This document shows, piece after piece, positions 15,093-21,125 of a stretch of DNA of 24,973 nt; the stretch's first letter is position 1; every line of letters begins with the position of its first letter. Source of the stretch: CAMLKC01 sp035493555 (lineage in GTDB: Bacteria > Patescibacteriota > Saccharimonadia > Saccharimonadales > Saccharimonadaceae). The notes beneath the pieces were generated by a model. It was not told where the DNA came from, ran no database searches, and saw nothing but the letters and a program-made list of their open reading frames with translations. The stretch lies in contig DATJIC010000013.1 of NCBI GenBank assembly GCA_035493555.1, forward strand, positions 1-24,973. Direction: 5' to 3'. The translations under genes were made by a program, and so were the position numbers.

Positions 15093-15827
15093 ATGACCAA
15101 GCGTACATGGGCCATTGTCGGCGCCGTGGTTCTGACACTCGCTGTCGGATTCGGCATCGGCGCGCTGTTCGGTGGCGGCAACAGCTCGCCGAACAACGTG
15201 AGCCAGGAGGCGACGCCTTCTGCCACGCCCCCGAGTTCGTCGTTGACGCTGCCGAGCAGCGCGCCGGCGACGACGGTTTCGTCCGCATCCACCGCACCCG
15301 TGTCCGAGACGACCGCCCCGGCGGCCACCACGCCCGCATCGCCGCGGCCGACCGGTCTCCCCGAGCCCGCCCTCGGCTCCGTCAAGGGAGCTGAGACGCA
15401 GTCGCTGTTCGACTGGTTCTCGGCGCCCATCCCGCAGGCGTGGAGTGGGCTGACGAGCGACGGCGACAGCAAGACCTTCGCCGACACCAGCACCTGTGTG
15501 GAGTCGGACTACGCGGACTGCGCACACATCATGTTCATCAGCCTGCGCTCCGGGCCCAACCGCATCAACTACGGCACCAACCCCGTGGCGCAGTGGGCCA
15601 AGGACGTCTGCTCGGCCCGCCCGGCCAGTAGCGTCAGCGGCCCGGTCGTCTTCCAGATGAACGGTGTCGAGGCCCGGTTCTACAAGTTTCCGTGCCAGGG
15701 GACGCAGCACTTCATGTGGTACGTCCCCAGCAAGAAGCTGCTCGTGCGCGGCGACGACGGCAACGGCACGGCGACGGTGGAAGCCGGAACCGTGCAGGCC
15801 GTGCTGGAGAGCGCTACCTGGCAGTAG
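15093..15827 (+). CDS. Foreign-looking secreted or membrane-anchored protein, actinobacterial style
   Basis: I do not recognise a named family for this 244-residue protein. Residues 1-29 form a short basic start and a signal or anchor helix (AIVGAVVLTLAVGFGIGALF), with no lipobox cysteine. Residues about 30-90 are a Ser/Thr/Pro/Ala-rich linker, as in secreted actinobacterial proteins. Residues about 95-244 form a compact domain beginning near FDWFSAPIPQAWSG, with four cysteines (TSTC, YADC, KDVC, KFPC) that could form two disulfides outside the cell. Two counted 60-base lines are 72% and 80% G+C, against 55-57% in tsf and frr, and codons end almost always in G or C. It starts 10 nt after AGGAAG. 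It occupies the place of pyrH and seems transferred from a high-G+C actinobacterium, possibly a host; that origin is inferred. Confidence 0.85.
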   Translation: MTKRTWAIVGAVVLTLAVGFGIGALFGGGNSSPNNVSQEATPSATPPSSSLTLPSSAPATTVSSASTAPVSETTAPAATTPASPRPTGLPEPALGSVKGAETQSLFDWFSAPIPQAWSGLTSDGDSKTFADTSTCVESDYADCAHIMFISLRSGPNRINYGTNPVAQWAKDVCSARPASSVSGPVVFQMNGVEARFYKFPCQGTQHFMWYVPSKKLLVRGDDGNGTATVEAGTVQAVLESATWQ

Positions 15828-15878
15828 CCGATGCATCACCCGCCCCTCTACCCGTATCCCGACCAATGTTCCCGAAGG

Positions 15879-15910
15879 AGCCCCGGTGTGCCATGTGCAC
15901 GTCCGGGGCT
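15879..15910 (+). terminator. G+C-rich hairpin after the foreign gene
   Basis: AGCCCCGG (15879-15886) pairs with CCGGGGCT (15903-15910), and an inner GTGC/GCAC stem extends it. No U-run follows, which is common for terminators of high-G+C actinobacteria. It appears to have arrived with the gene. Confidence 0.6.
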
Positions 15911-15920
15911 GCTTCATATC

Positions 15921-15950
15921 TTGGGGCATTTTCTCTAATCATGGTAAAAT
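15921..15950 (+). promoter_or_regulatory. Present promoter of frr
   Basis: TAAAAT (15945-15950) lies 8 nt before the frr ATG. The best -35 candidate is TTGGGG (15921-15926) with an 18-nt spacer, poorer than the TTGATA that precedes the other copy of the same -10 region. The mRNA would be leaderless. Confidence 0.5.
15941..15950 (+). repeat. Right copy of the 10-bp direct repeat
   Basis: ATGGTAAAAT is identical to 15020-15029 and overlaps the frr -10 box. Joining the sequence before the left copy to this copy places TTGATA 17 nt before TAAAAT, directly in front of frr. Confidence 0.65.
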
Positions 15951-15958
15951 AAACATAT

Positions 15959-16513
15959 ATGTTTGACACGAATTCTTATCAAGACAAGATGAATCAGGCA
16001 CTTGCTCACTTTGAGGAAGAGCTTAAAAAAGTCCGCACCGGCCGTGCACACCCCAGTATGCTCGACGGTATCCAGGTAGAGGCGTACGGCCAAAAAATGC
16101 CGCTTAACCAGGTAGCTAACGTGACCGCTCCCGAGCCGCAAATGCTACAAATAACACCGTTTGATCCCAGCCAGGTGCAGGCTATCAGCGCGGCAATTAG
16201 GGTGGACCAATCGCTTGGCTTTAACCCTAGCGATGACGGCCGCGTTGTTCGCGTTCCCGTGCCGCCACTCACCGAAGAACGCCGTCACCAGATGGTAAAA
16301 CAAACCGGCGAAAAAGTTGAGGAGGTGCGTATTGCACTTCGCAATATCCGCCAAGATGGTCTTAAAGACGCAAAGCGTAAAAAAGATGCCAAAGAACTGA
16401 GCGAGGATGACGTCAAGCGCATCGAAAAAGAGTTTGACAAGCTGATGACCGAATACCAGGAAAAAATAGAAGCCGCGTTCAAGGCCAAAGAAAAGGATAT
16501 CCTAACGATCTAA
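15959..16513 (+). CDS. frr: Ribosome recycling factor
   Basis: This 184-residue RRF splits post-termination ribosomes together with EF-G. The conserved KVRTGRAHPSMLDGIQVEAYG (residues about 22-42) and the domain I helices with EERRHQMVKQTGEKVEEVRIALRNIRQD near 101-130 are clear. Length is typical (about 185). The ATG lies 8 nt after a -10 box, with no Shine-Dalgarno sequence. In most bacteria pyrH lies immediately upstream; here the G+C-rich gene occupies that position. The stop overlaps the uppS start by one base (TAATG), so the two are translationally coupled. Confidence 0.97.
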   Translation: MFDTNSYQDKMNQALAHFEEELKKVRTGRAHPSMLDGIQVEAYGQKMPLNQVANVTAPEPQMLQITPFDPSQVQAISAAIRVDQSLGFNPSDDGRVVRVPVPPLTEERRHQMVKQTGEKVEEVRIALRNIRQDGLKDAKRKKDAKELSEDDVKRIEKEFDKLMTEYQEKIEAAFKAKEKDILTI

Positions 16514-17208
16514 TGGCCGATACTAGCGAGGTGCCGCAGCATATAGGCTATATCGTCGACGGCAACAGGCGCTGGGCTAAAAAGCATGGCTTGCCGAGTT
16601 ACGAAGGCCACCTGGCTGGATACAACGCGATTATCGAGGTAGTGCTGGCTTCTATCGATGCAGGTGTGAAGTATGTCTCGGCATATACCTTTAGTACTGA
16701 AAACTGGAAGCGCAGCGAGTCGGAAATTTCCAAAATTATGGGTCTGGTACTCCGGCTCCTTACTTCTGATATTCACATTCTGCAGGAGAACGGCATTAGA
16801 CTAAAAGTCCTTGGCTCAAAAGATCGCTTAAGTAAAGGGGTCTTAAAAGCTATTGATGAGGCCGAGGCCAAGACCGCAAATAACAGCCGTGGAACGCTGG
16901 CAGTCTGTTTTAATTACGGGGGACAGTTAGAAATAGCCGACGCGTGCAAAAAAATTGTTCAGGAGGGGATTTTAGCCGAGGATATTACGCCGGAGGTGAT
17001 CGCGGAACATTTATATGTCCCGGAGGTTCCGCCTATTGATGTCCTCGTGCGTACGAGCGGTGAACAGCGAACGTCTAATTTTATGCTTTGGCGGTCTGCC
17101 TACAGCGAATTTATTTTTTTGGAAAAGCTCTGGCCGGACATGACAAAAGACGACGTAACCAGTATACTGGAAGAATATTCACGCCGCGGTCGGCGATTTG
17201 GAGGATAA
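16513..17208 (+). CDS. uppS: Isoprenyl transferase, probably undecaprenyl diphosphate synthase
   Basis: This 231-residue cis-prenyltransferase extends a short allylic diphosphate with isopentenyl diphosphate to make the lipid carrier for cell-wall polymers. The catalytic Asp16 is in VDGNRRWAKKHG; bacterial enzymes usually read DGNGRWA, and the Arg version is more common in archaeal and eukaryotic members. The C-terminal RTSGEQRTSNF...WRSAYSEF block binds isopentenyl diphosphate. Chain length is not deducible. It begins inside the frr stop and ends directly against rseP (TAAATG). cdsA and dxr, usually located after uppS, are absent, so the enzyme may depend on precursors made elsewhere or imported. 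Confidence 0.94.
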   Translation: MADTSEVPQHIGYIVDGNRRWAKKHGLPSYEGHLAGYNAIIEVVLASIDAGVKYVSAYTFSTENWKRSESEISKIMGLVLRLLTSDIHILQENGIRLKVLGSKDRLSKGVLKAIDEAEAKTANNSRGTLAVCFNYGGQLEIADACKKIVQEGILAEDITPEVIAEHLYVPEVPPIDVLVRTSGEQRTSNFMLWRSAYSEFIFLEKLWPDMTKDDVTSILEEYSRRGRRFGG

Positions 17209-18357
17209 ATGCAGTTAATTTTTGGTATCATTTTGGGCTTATTAATCTTGGTCGTGCTAGTGGTTGTTCACGAGCTTGGCCACGCGATTATCGCGCGCCG
17301 CAACGGCGTTGTGGTTGAAGAGTTTGGCATTGGGTTTCCGCCTCGTGCATGGGCAAAAAAGTTGCGTAGTGGTGTTTTGTTCAGTCTTAACTGGCTGCCG
17401 CTTGGCGGTTTTGTAAAACTCCAGGGCGAGAACGACGCGGCAAACAAAAAAGGCGATTACGGCGCCGCATCCTACTGGGCAAAAACCCGGATTTTGCTTG
17501 CCGGGGTAGCCATTAACTGGCTGGTTGCGGCTGGTCTTTTAACGATATTGGCCTGGACGGGGCTGCCAAAAATCCTGCCCAACCAGTTTTCTGTCTCCGG
17601 AGATACCATCCTTACTAAAAAGCCGGTTGAAATTGTTGAAATCACCAAAGATTCTCCGGCGAGCAAGGCGGGCTTAAAAGTAGGGGACCAGATTCTCCGT
17701 TTTGCCGGCGAACCCGTCCCAACATCTGATACTCTTGCAACCCAATCAAAAGCCAACAAAGGTAAAACGGTTGAAGTCATTTATTCGCGTAAGGGAGTGG
17801 AAGATAGCACAAGCGTTGCCCTGCGCAGCTCCAACGGTGATAACAAAGGCTATCTAGGGGTTGGTTCAGGACAGCAAGAGCAAATTAATGCCAGCTGGTC
17901 GGCGCCGCTTGTCGGTGTTGTCACTACTGGCCAATTTACGCTGGTGACGCTCCAAGGACTCGGCAATCTTGTCGGCAACCTGGTGTCGGGAATTGTTTTA
18001 CAGTTTAGTCCTAACAGCGTTACCCGTGAGCAAGCACACCAGAGTCTTGCCGCAGCAAGCAGCAGCGTGGCTGGCCCCGTTGGTATTTTGGGAACTATCT
18101 TCCCGGCAGCAGAGCAGGCTGGACTCACCCAGCTTGTGTTCCTCACGGCAATTATTTCGCTGACCCTGGCAGTTATGAACGTCTTGCCGATCCCGGCGCT
18201 CGACGGCGGACGCTGGTTTGTTATGACGCTCTTTAAGCTTCGCAAAAAAAAGCTGACCAAGGAGAGGGAAGAACAAATTCAAGGAACAGGCTTTCTTGTT
18301 TTGATGTTACTTGTAATAATAGTGACGGTAGCAGATGTCAGTAAATTATTTAAATAG
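17209..18357 (+). CDS. rseP: Site-2 intramembrane metalloprotease RseP
   Basis: This 382-residue zinc protease cuts substrates within the membrane, for example anti-sigma factors or leftover signal peptides. The zinc-binding HELGH is in helix 1 (residues about 21-25), and the third ligand is in VLPIPALDGGRWF near 325-337. A single PDZ domain lies at about 130-215 (ITKDSPASKAGLKVGDQILRFAGE); E. coli RseP has two. Four membrane segments are expected. The ATG immediately follows the uppS stop and GGAGGAT provides a strong ribosome-binding site. It overlaps the next gene by 23 nt, so uppS, rseP and the CPBP gene form one translational unit. Confidence 0.95.
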   Translation: MQLIFGIILGLLILVVLVVVHELGHAIIARRNGVVVEEFGIGFPPRAWAKKLRSGVLFSLNWLPLGGFVKLQGENDAANKKGDYGAASYWAKTRILLAGVAINWLVAAGLLTILAWTGLPKILPNQFSVSGDTILTKKPVEIVEITKDSPASKAGLKVGDQILRFAGEPVPTSDTLATQSKANKGKTVEVIYSRKGVEDSTSVALRSSNGDNKGYLGVGSGQQEQINASWSAPLVGVVTTGQFTLVTLQGLGNLVGNLVSGIVLQFSPNSVTREQAHQSLAAASSSVAGPVGILGTIFPAAEQAGLTQLVFLTAIISLTLAVMNVLPIPALDGGRWFVMTLFKLRKKKLTKEREEQIQGTGFLVLMLLVIIVTVADVSKLFK

Positions 18358-19099
18358 ACTAGTCCAAAGAACAGCAAAGTGGAAATGGCTCCACGGTAGT
18401 TTTGCGTTTGCCATCTTACTGCCCCTATGGATGCTCGTAGGGTTTGGTCTGGCGGTGGTTTCCACCTGGGTGCTCGTGTATCTGCTTGCATGGGCGGGCG
18501 TCTCGCTCAGTGGTATCGACGAAACGATTTTAAATACGATCTTTGCGGCCGTCATCTACTTGCTTGCGCTAGGTTTTGTGATTGTCCTGCCGCGTCTCTG
18601 GCAAAGCTACACGACAAAAAAGGACCTCGGCCTTACCAGATGGCCTAGCTGGGCAGATATCGGCCTGGCGCCCCTTGGTTTTATCATTTACTTTATTGCT
18701 TCGTCCCTCCTGGTGTTTATTGCCAGCTCGATTTTTTCGGGCTTTGACGTTTCGCAGGTCCAGGAAACAGGGTTTACGCGGTTTTCGCAGTCGTACGAAT
18801 ATATACTCGCGTTTGTTACGCTTATTGTCGTGGCGCCCGTTGCCGAAGAACTGCTTTTCCGCGGATATTTGTACGGAAAGTTGAAAAAACACTTGCCAGT
18901 GTGGGTGTCGGTATTCATTACCAGCGTCGTGTTTGGTCTTGTTCATATGCAGTGGAACGTGGGGTTGGATGTTTTTGCTCTTAGTATTGTCCTGTGTAGC
19001 CTGCGCGAGATAACGGGTAATATTTGGTCGGGCATGCTGCTTCATATGCTCAAAAACAGCGTTGCCTTCTTCATTATCTTTATTAGTCCGATGTTATAG
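18335..19099 (+). CDS. CPBP-family intramembrane glutamic protease
   Basis: This 254-residue multi-pass membrane protein belongs to the CPBP/Abi/Rce1 family (PF02517). The three motifs are complete: EExxxR in PVAEELLFRGYLYGKL, FxxxH in FGLVHMQWN and HxxxN in LLHMLKNSVAF. About seven membrane helices are visible. Family members cleave peptides in the membrane, and some confer self-immunity to bacteriocins; the role here is unknown. The start overlaps the end of rseP by 23 nt, and no later in-frame ATG keeps the first helix, so the overlap is probably real. Placing two intramembrane proteases side by side suggests shared work on membrane protein turnover, which is inference. Confidence 0.9.
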   Translation: MSVNYLNRLVQRTAKWKWLHGSFAFAILLPLWMLVGFGLAVVSTWVLVYLLAWAGVSLSGIDETILNTIFAAVIYLLALGFVIVLPRLWQSYTTKKDLGLTRWPSWADIGLAPLGFIIYFIASSLLVFIASSIFSGFDVSQVQETGFTRFSQSYEYILAFVTLIVVAPVAEELLFRGYLYGKLKKHLPVWVSVFITSVVFGLVHMQWNVGLDVFALSIVLCSLREITGNIWSGMLLHMLKNSVAFFIIFISPML

Positions 19100-19101
19100 G
19101 G

Positions 19102-19107
19102 TATAAT
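19102..19107 (+). promoter_or_regulatory. -10 box of the proS transcript
   Basis: TATAAT (19102-19107) lies right after the CPBP stop; TTTATT (19079-19084) is a weak -35 candidate at 17 nt. Initiation near 19114 gives a leader of about 115 nt for proS, long for this window. Confidence 0.55.
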
Positions 19108-19115
19108 AACTTGCA

Positions 19116-19169
19116 ATGACGAACCTGATAGTTCCCATCTTTGCTCCCCGTATGCCGGCTCGCCGGTAG
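19116..19169 (+). CDS. Possible proline-containing leader peptide of proS
   Basis: A 17-codon frame starts 8 nt after the -10 box, as expected for a leaderless start, and reads MTNLIVPIFAPRMPARR with prolines at 7, 11 and 14. Its end overlaps a short CCGG-CTCG-CCGG hairpin (19155-19166), which is followed by the U-rich stretch TTTGATTTTTATT. The layout resembles an attenuator in which proline supply controls proS, but the stem is short and chance is possible. Confidence 0.3.
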   Translation: MTNLIVPIFAPRMPARR

Positions 19170-19227
19170 TTTGATTTTTATTCACGTACGCTTTTTCTAG
19201 AAATGTAACCAACGTAGGAGTACTACA

Positions 19228-20475
19228 ATGCGAGTATCGCAACTATTCACTAAAACCAGCAAAACCGCACCTTCCGACGAAGTTGCAAAGAACGCCCAGC
19301 TGCTGATCCGTGCCGGCTTTATCCATAAAGAAATGGCAGGAGTCTATGCGTACCTGCCACTTGGTCTTCGGGTGCTGGAGAACATCAAAAAAGTGGTCCG
19401 CGAAGAAATGAACGGCATTGGCGGGCAAGAGGTGATGATGACGGCCTTACAGCCTAAGGATATTTTTGAAAAAACCGACCGTTGGGACGATGCTAAGGTA
19501 GACAACTGGTTTAAAACCAAACTTGCCAATGGCACCGAACTTGGCCTGGGGCTTACCCACGAAGAGCCGATCGTTGACGCTTTAAGCGCCTACGTTAACT
19601 CGTACAAGGACCTCCCAATCTTTGTTTACCAGATCCAAAACAAGTTCCGCAACGAGCTGCGCGCTAAGAGCGGGCTGCTTCGTGGCCGTGAATTTGTCAT
19701 GAAGGATATGTATTCTCTTGCACGTTCCCAGGAAGAACACCTCGAGCTTTACGAACGTGCCGCCGAAGCCTACCACCGCGTGTACGAGCGCCTTGGCATT
19801 GGCGACATCACATACCGGACGGCAGCCGATGGCGGTATCTTTACCAAGCGGTTCAGCGACGAGTTCCAGACGCTGAGCGACATTGGTGAAGACACGATTT
19901 ATGTCGACGAAGAAAAGCGCCTTGCTATTAACGAAGAGGTCTACACCGACGAGAATTTGGCAAAGCTTGGCCTTGATAAATCAAAACTCGTAGAAAAAAA
20001 GGGCGTTGAGGTAGGGAATATTTTTCCGCTCGAAACAAAATATACCGACGCGCTCGACGTGTACTATACCGACGAAAACGGCAACAAACAGCAAATCATT
20101 ATGGGCTGCTACGGAATCGGCATCAGCCGTCTCATGGGAGTGCTTGCAGAGCACTTTAGCGACGACAAGGGCCTGGTGTGGCCGGTAGATATCGCCCCCG
20201 TTAAAGTATATTTGGTACGAATTGGCAGCGAAGGGGCTGTCAAACATGCCGACGAGCTGTATAATGAGCTGATAAATAAAGGTGTTGAAGTGCTATATGA
20301 CGACCGCGATGAGCGGCCAGGGACTAAGTTTGCAGACAGCGAACTCATGGGTATTCCTTTCCGCGTGACGGTAAGTGATCGCCTGATCGAGTCGGGGAAG
20401 TACGAATTTACCCCACGTACCACTGGTACAACGGAGGTATTGACACGTGAAGACCTGCTTGCTAAACTAGGTTGA
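19228..20475 (+). CDS. proS: Proline-tRNA ligase lacking the editing insertion
   Basis: This class II synthetase joins proline to tRNA-Pro. Motif 2 is FRNELRAKSGLLRGREFVMKDMYSL (residues about 140-164), the proline-site TxE/HEEP region is at LTHEEP, and motif 3 is MGCYGIGISRLMGVLAE. The anticodon-binding domain fills about 325-415. At 415 residues it is far shorter than the common bacterial form of about 570, because the INS domain that hydrolyses mischarged Ala-tRNA-Pro is replaced by about 35 residues after GEDTIYVDE. Such short forms are known in alphaproteobacteria and mitochondria. A GTAGGAG site lies 8 nt before the ATG. The stop is TGA, evidence against UGA recoding. Confidence 0.95.
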   Translation: MRVSQLFTKTSKTAPSDEVAKNAQLLIRAGFIHKEMAGVYAYLPLGLRVLENIKKVVREEMNGIGGQEVMMTALQPKDIFEKTDRWDDAKVDNWFKTKLANGTELGLGLTHEEPIVDALSAYVNSYKDLPIFVYQIQNKFRNELRAKSGLLRGREFVMKDMYSLARSQEEHLELYERAAEAYHRVYERLGIGDITYRTAADGGIFTKRFSDEFQTLSDIGEDTIYVDEEKRLAINEEVYTDENLAKLGLDKSKLVEKKGVEVGNIFPLETKYTDALDVYYTDENGNKQQIIMGCYGIGISRLMGVLAEHFSDDKGLVWPVDIAPVKVYLVRIGSEGAVKHADELYNELINKGVEVLYDDRDERPGTKFADSELMGIPFRVTVSDRLIESGKYEFTPRTTGTTEVLTREDLLAKLG

Positions 20476-20476
20476 A

Positions 20477-20505
20477 TTGTAAATCTTTAAGTGAGGGTTT
20501 ACACT
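20477..20505 (+). promoter_or_regulatory. Tentative promoter of greA
   Basis: TTGTAA (20477-20482), 17 nt and TACACT (20500-20505) are possible boxes in an AT-rich 92-base gap. A consensus TTGACA at 20530-20535 has no -10 box at the right distance, so the assignment is weak. Confidence 0.3.
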
Positions 20506-20567
20506 ATATATAGCGTATTGTTTTTGATTTTGACACTATCTCAATCTAAACGAAAGGAGATGAGGAG

Positions 20568-21023
20568 ATGAAAAAGACGTATCAGATCACAGTAGAGGGT
20601 AGGCAGGAACTCGAAGCAGAACTCGAAGAGCTGAAGAGCCGTCGGGGTGCTATTGCAGACAAAATTGCCGAAGCCCGCGATTATGGCGATCTGAGTGAAA
20701 ATGCTGAATACGACGCAGCCCGCGAAGAGCAGGGTCTCGTTGAGAGCCGTATTGCTGAAATCGAGGATATTCTTCTTAATGCCGAACTCATTAAGTCGAC
20801 AAAAGGTTCTAAAGTCAGCCTTGGTAGCAAGGTTGAGCTAAAGACCGGCAAAAAGGCTGTCGTTTACGACATCGTCGGGCCGGTTGAGGCTGATCCGCTT
20901 GCGGGTAAGGTGAGTAACGAGTCGCCTATCGGAGAAGCGCTTATGGGTAAAAAAGTAGGCGAAAGCGTTACCATTACGACGCCCAAAGGTCAGATTTCTT
21001 ACGAAATTATTGCAATCCGCTAA
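20568..21023 (+). CDS. greA: Transcript cleavage factor GreA
   Basis: This 151-residue factor enters the secondary channel of RNA polymerase and rescues backtracked complexes by stimulating transcript cleavage. The N-terminal coiled coil (about 1-75) carries the two acidic tip residues in RDYGDLSENAEYDAAREEQ (the D-L-S-E-N-A-E-Y motif), and the C-terminal FKBP-like domain ends with SPIGEALMGKKVGESVTITTPKG. Length is normal. The ATG lies 8 nt after AAAGGAG. It is flanked by its own leader and a strong terminator, so it is probably monocistronic. greA next to lysS is a common bacterial gene order. Confidence 0.97.
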   Translation: MKKTYQITVEGRQELEAELEELKSRRGAIADKIAEARDYGDLSENAEYDAAREEQGLVESRIAEIEDILLNAELIKSTKGSKVSLGSKVELKTGKKAVVYDIVGPVEADPLAGKVSNESPIGEALMGKKVGESVTITTPKGQISYEIIAIR

Positions 21024-21046
21024 TTTTACAACTGCATTTTGCTATG

Positions 21047-21080
21047 CACCGGAACTTCCATGTTCCGGTGTTTTAGTTTT
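21047..21080 (+). terminator. Intrinsic terminator of greA
   Basis: CACCGGAAC (21047-21055) and GTTCCGGTG (21062-21070) form a perfect 9-bp stem with a 6-nt loop, followed by TTTTAGTTTT. Confidence 0.9.
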
Positions 21081-21087
21081 GTCTTAA

Positions 21088-21116
21088 AAGACAATTTATC
21101 AATAATACGGTATACT
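21088..21116 (+). promoter_or_regulatory. Promoter of lysS
   Basis: AAGACA (21088-21093), a 17-nt spacer and TATACT (21111-21116) end 9 nt before the ATG at 21126. No Shine-Dalgarno sequence is present, so the transcript should be nearly leaderless. Confidence 0.6.
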
Positions 21117-21125
21117 GTAACGGAT

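Noticed and set aside
15018..15929. 303-residue reading frame on the minus strand opposite the G+C-rich gene
   Set aside because: It is an Arg/Gly/His-rich low-complexity translation typical of an antisense frame in G+C-rich DNA; the plus-strand gene has a signal helix, a ribosome-binding site and a plausible fold.
15020..15950. Insertion sequence or integron-like cassette around the G+C-rich gene
   Set aside because: No transposase, integrase, terminal inverted repeats or recombination site is visible; only a 10-bp direct repeat is present.
20461..20475. TGA recoding as glycine, as in Absconditabacteria and Gracilibacteria
   Set aside because: TGA ends proS at the expected family length, so UGA is a stop in this genome.
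21039..21125. N-terminal extension of the LysRS (29 extra residues)
   Set aside because: It runs through the greA terminator and the lysS promoter, and the family N-terminus begins at 21126.
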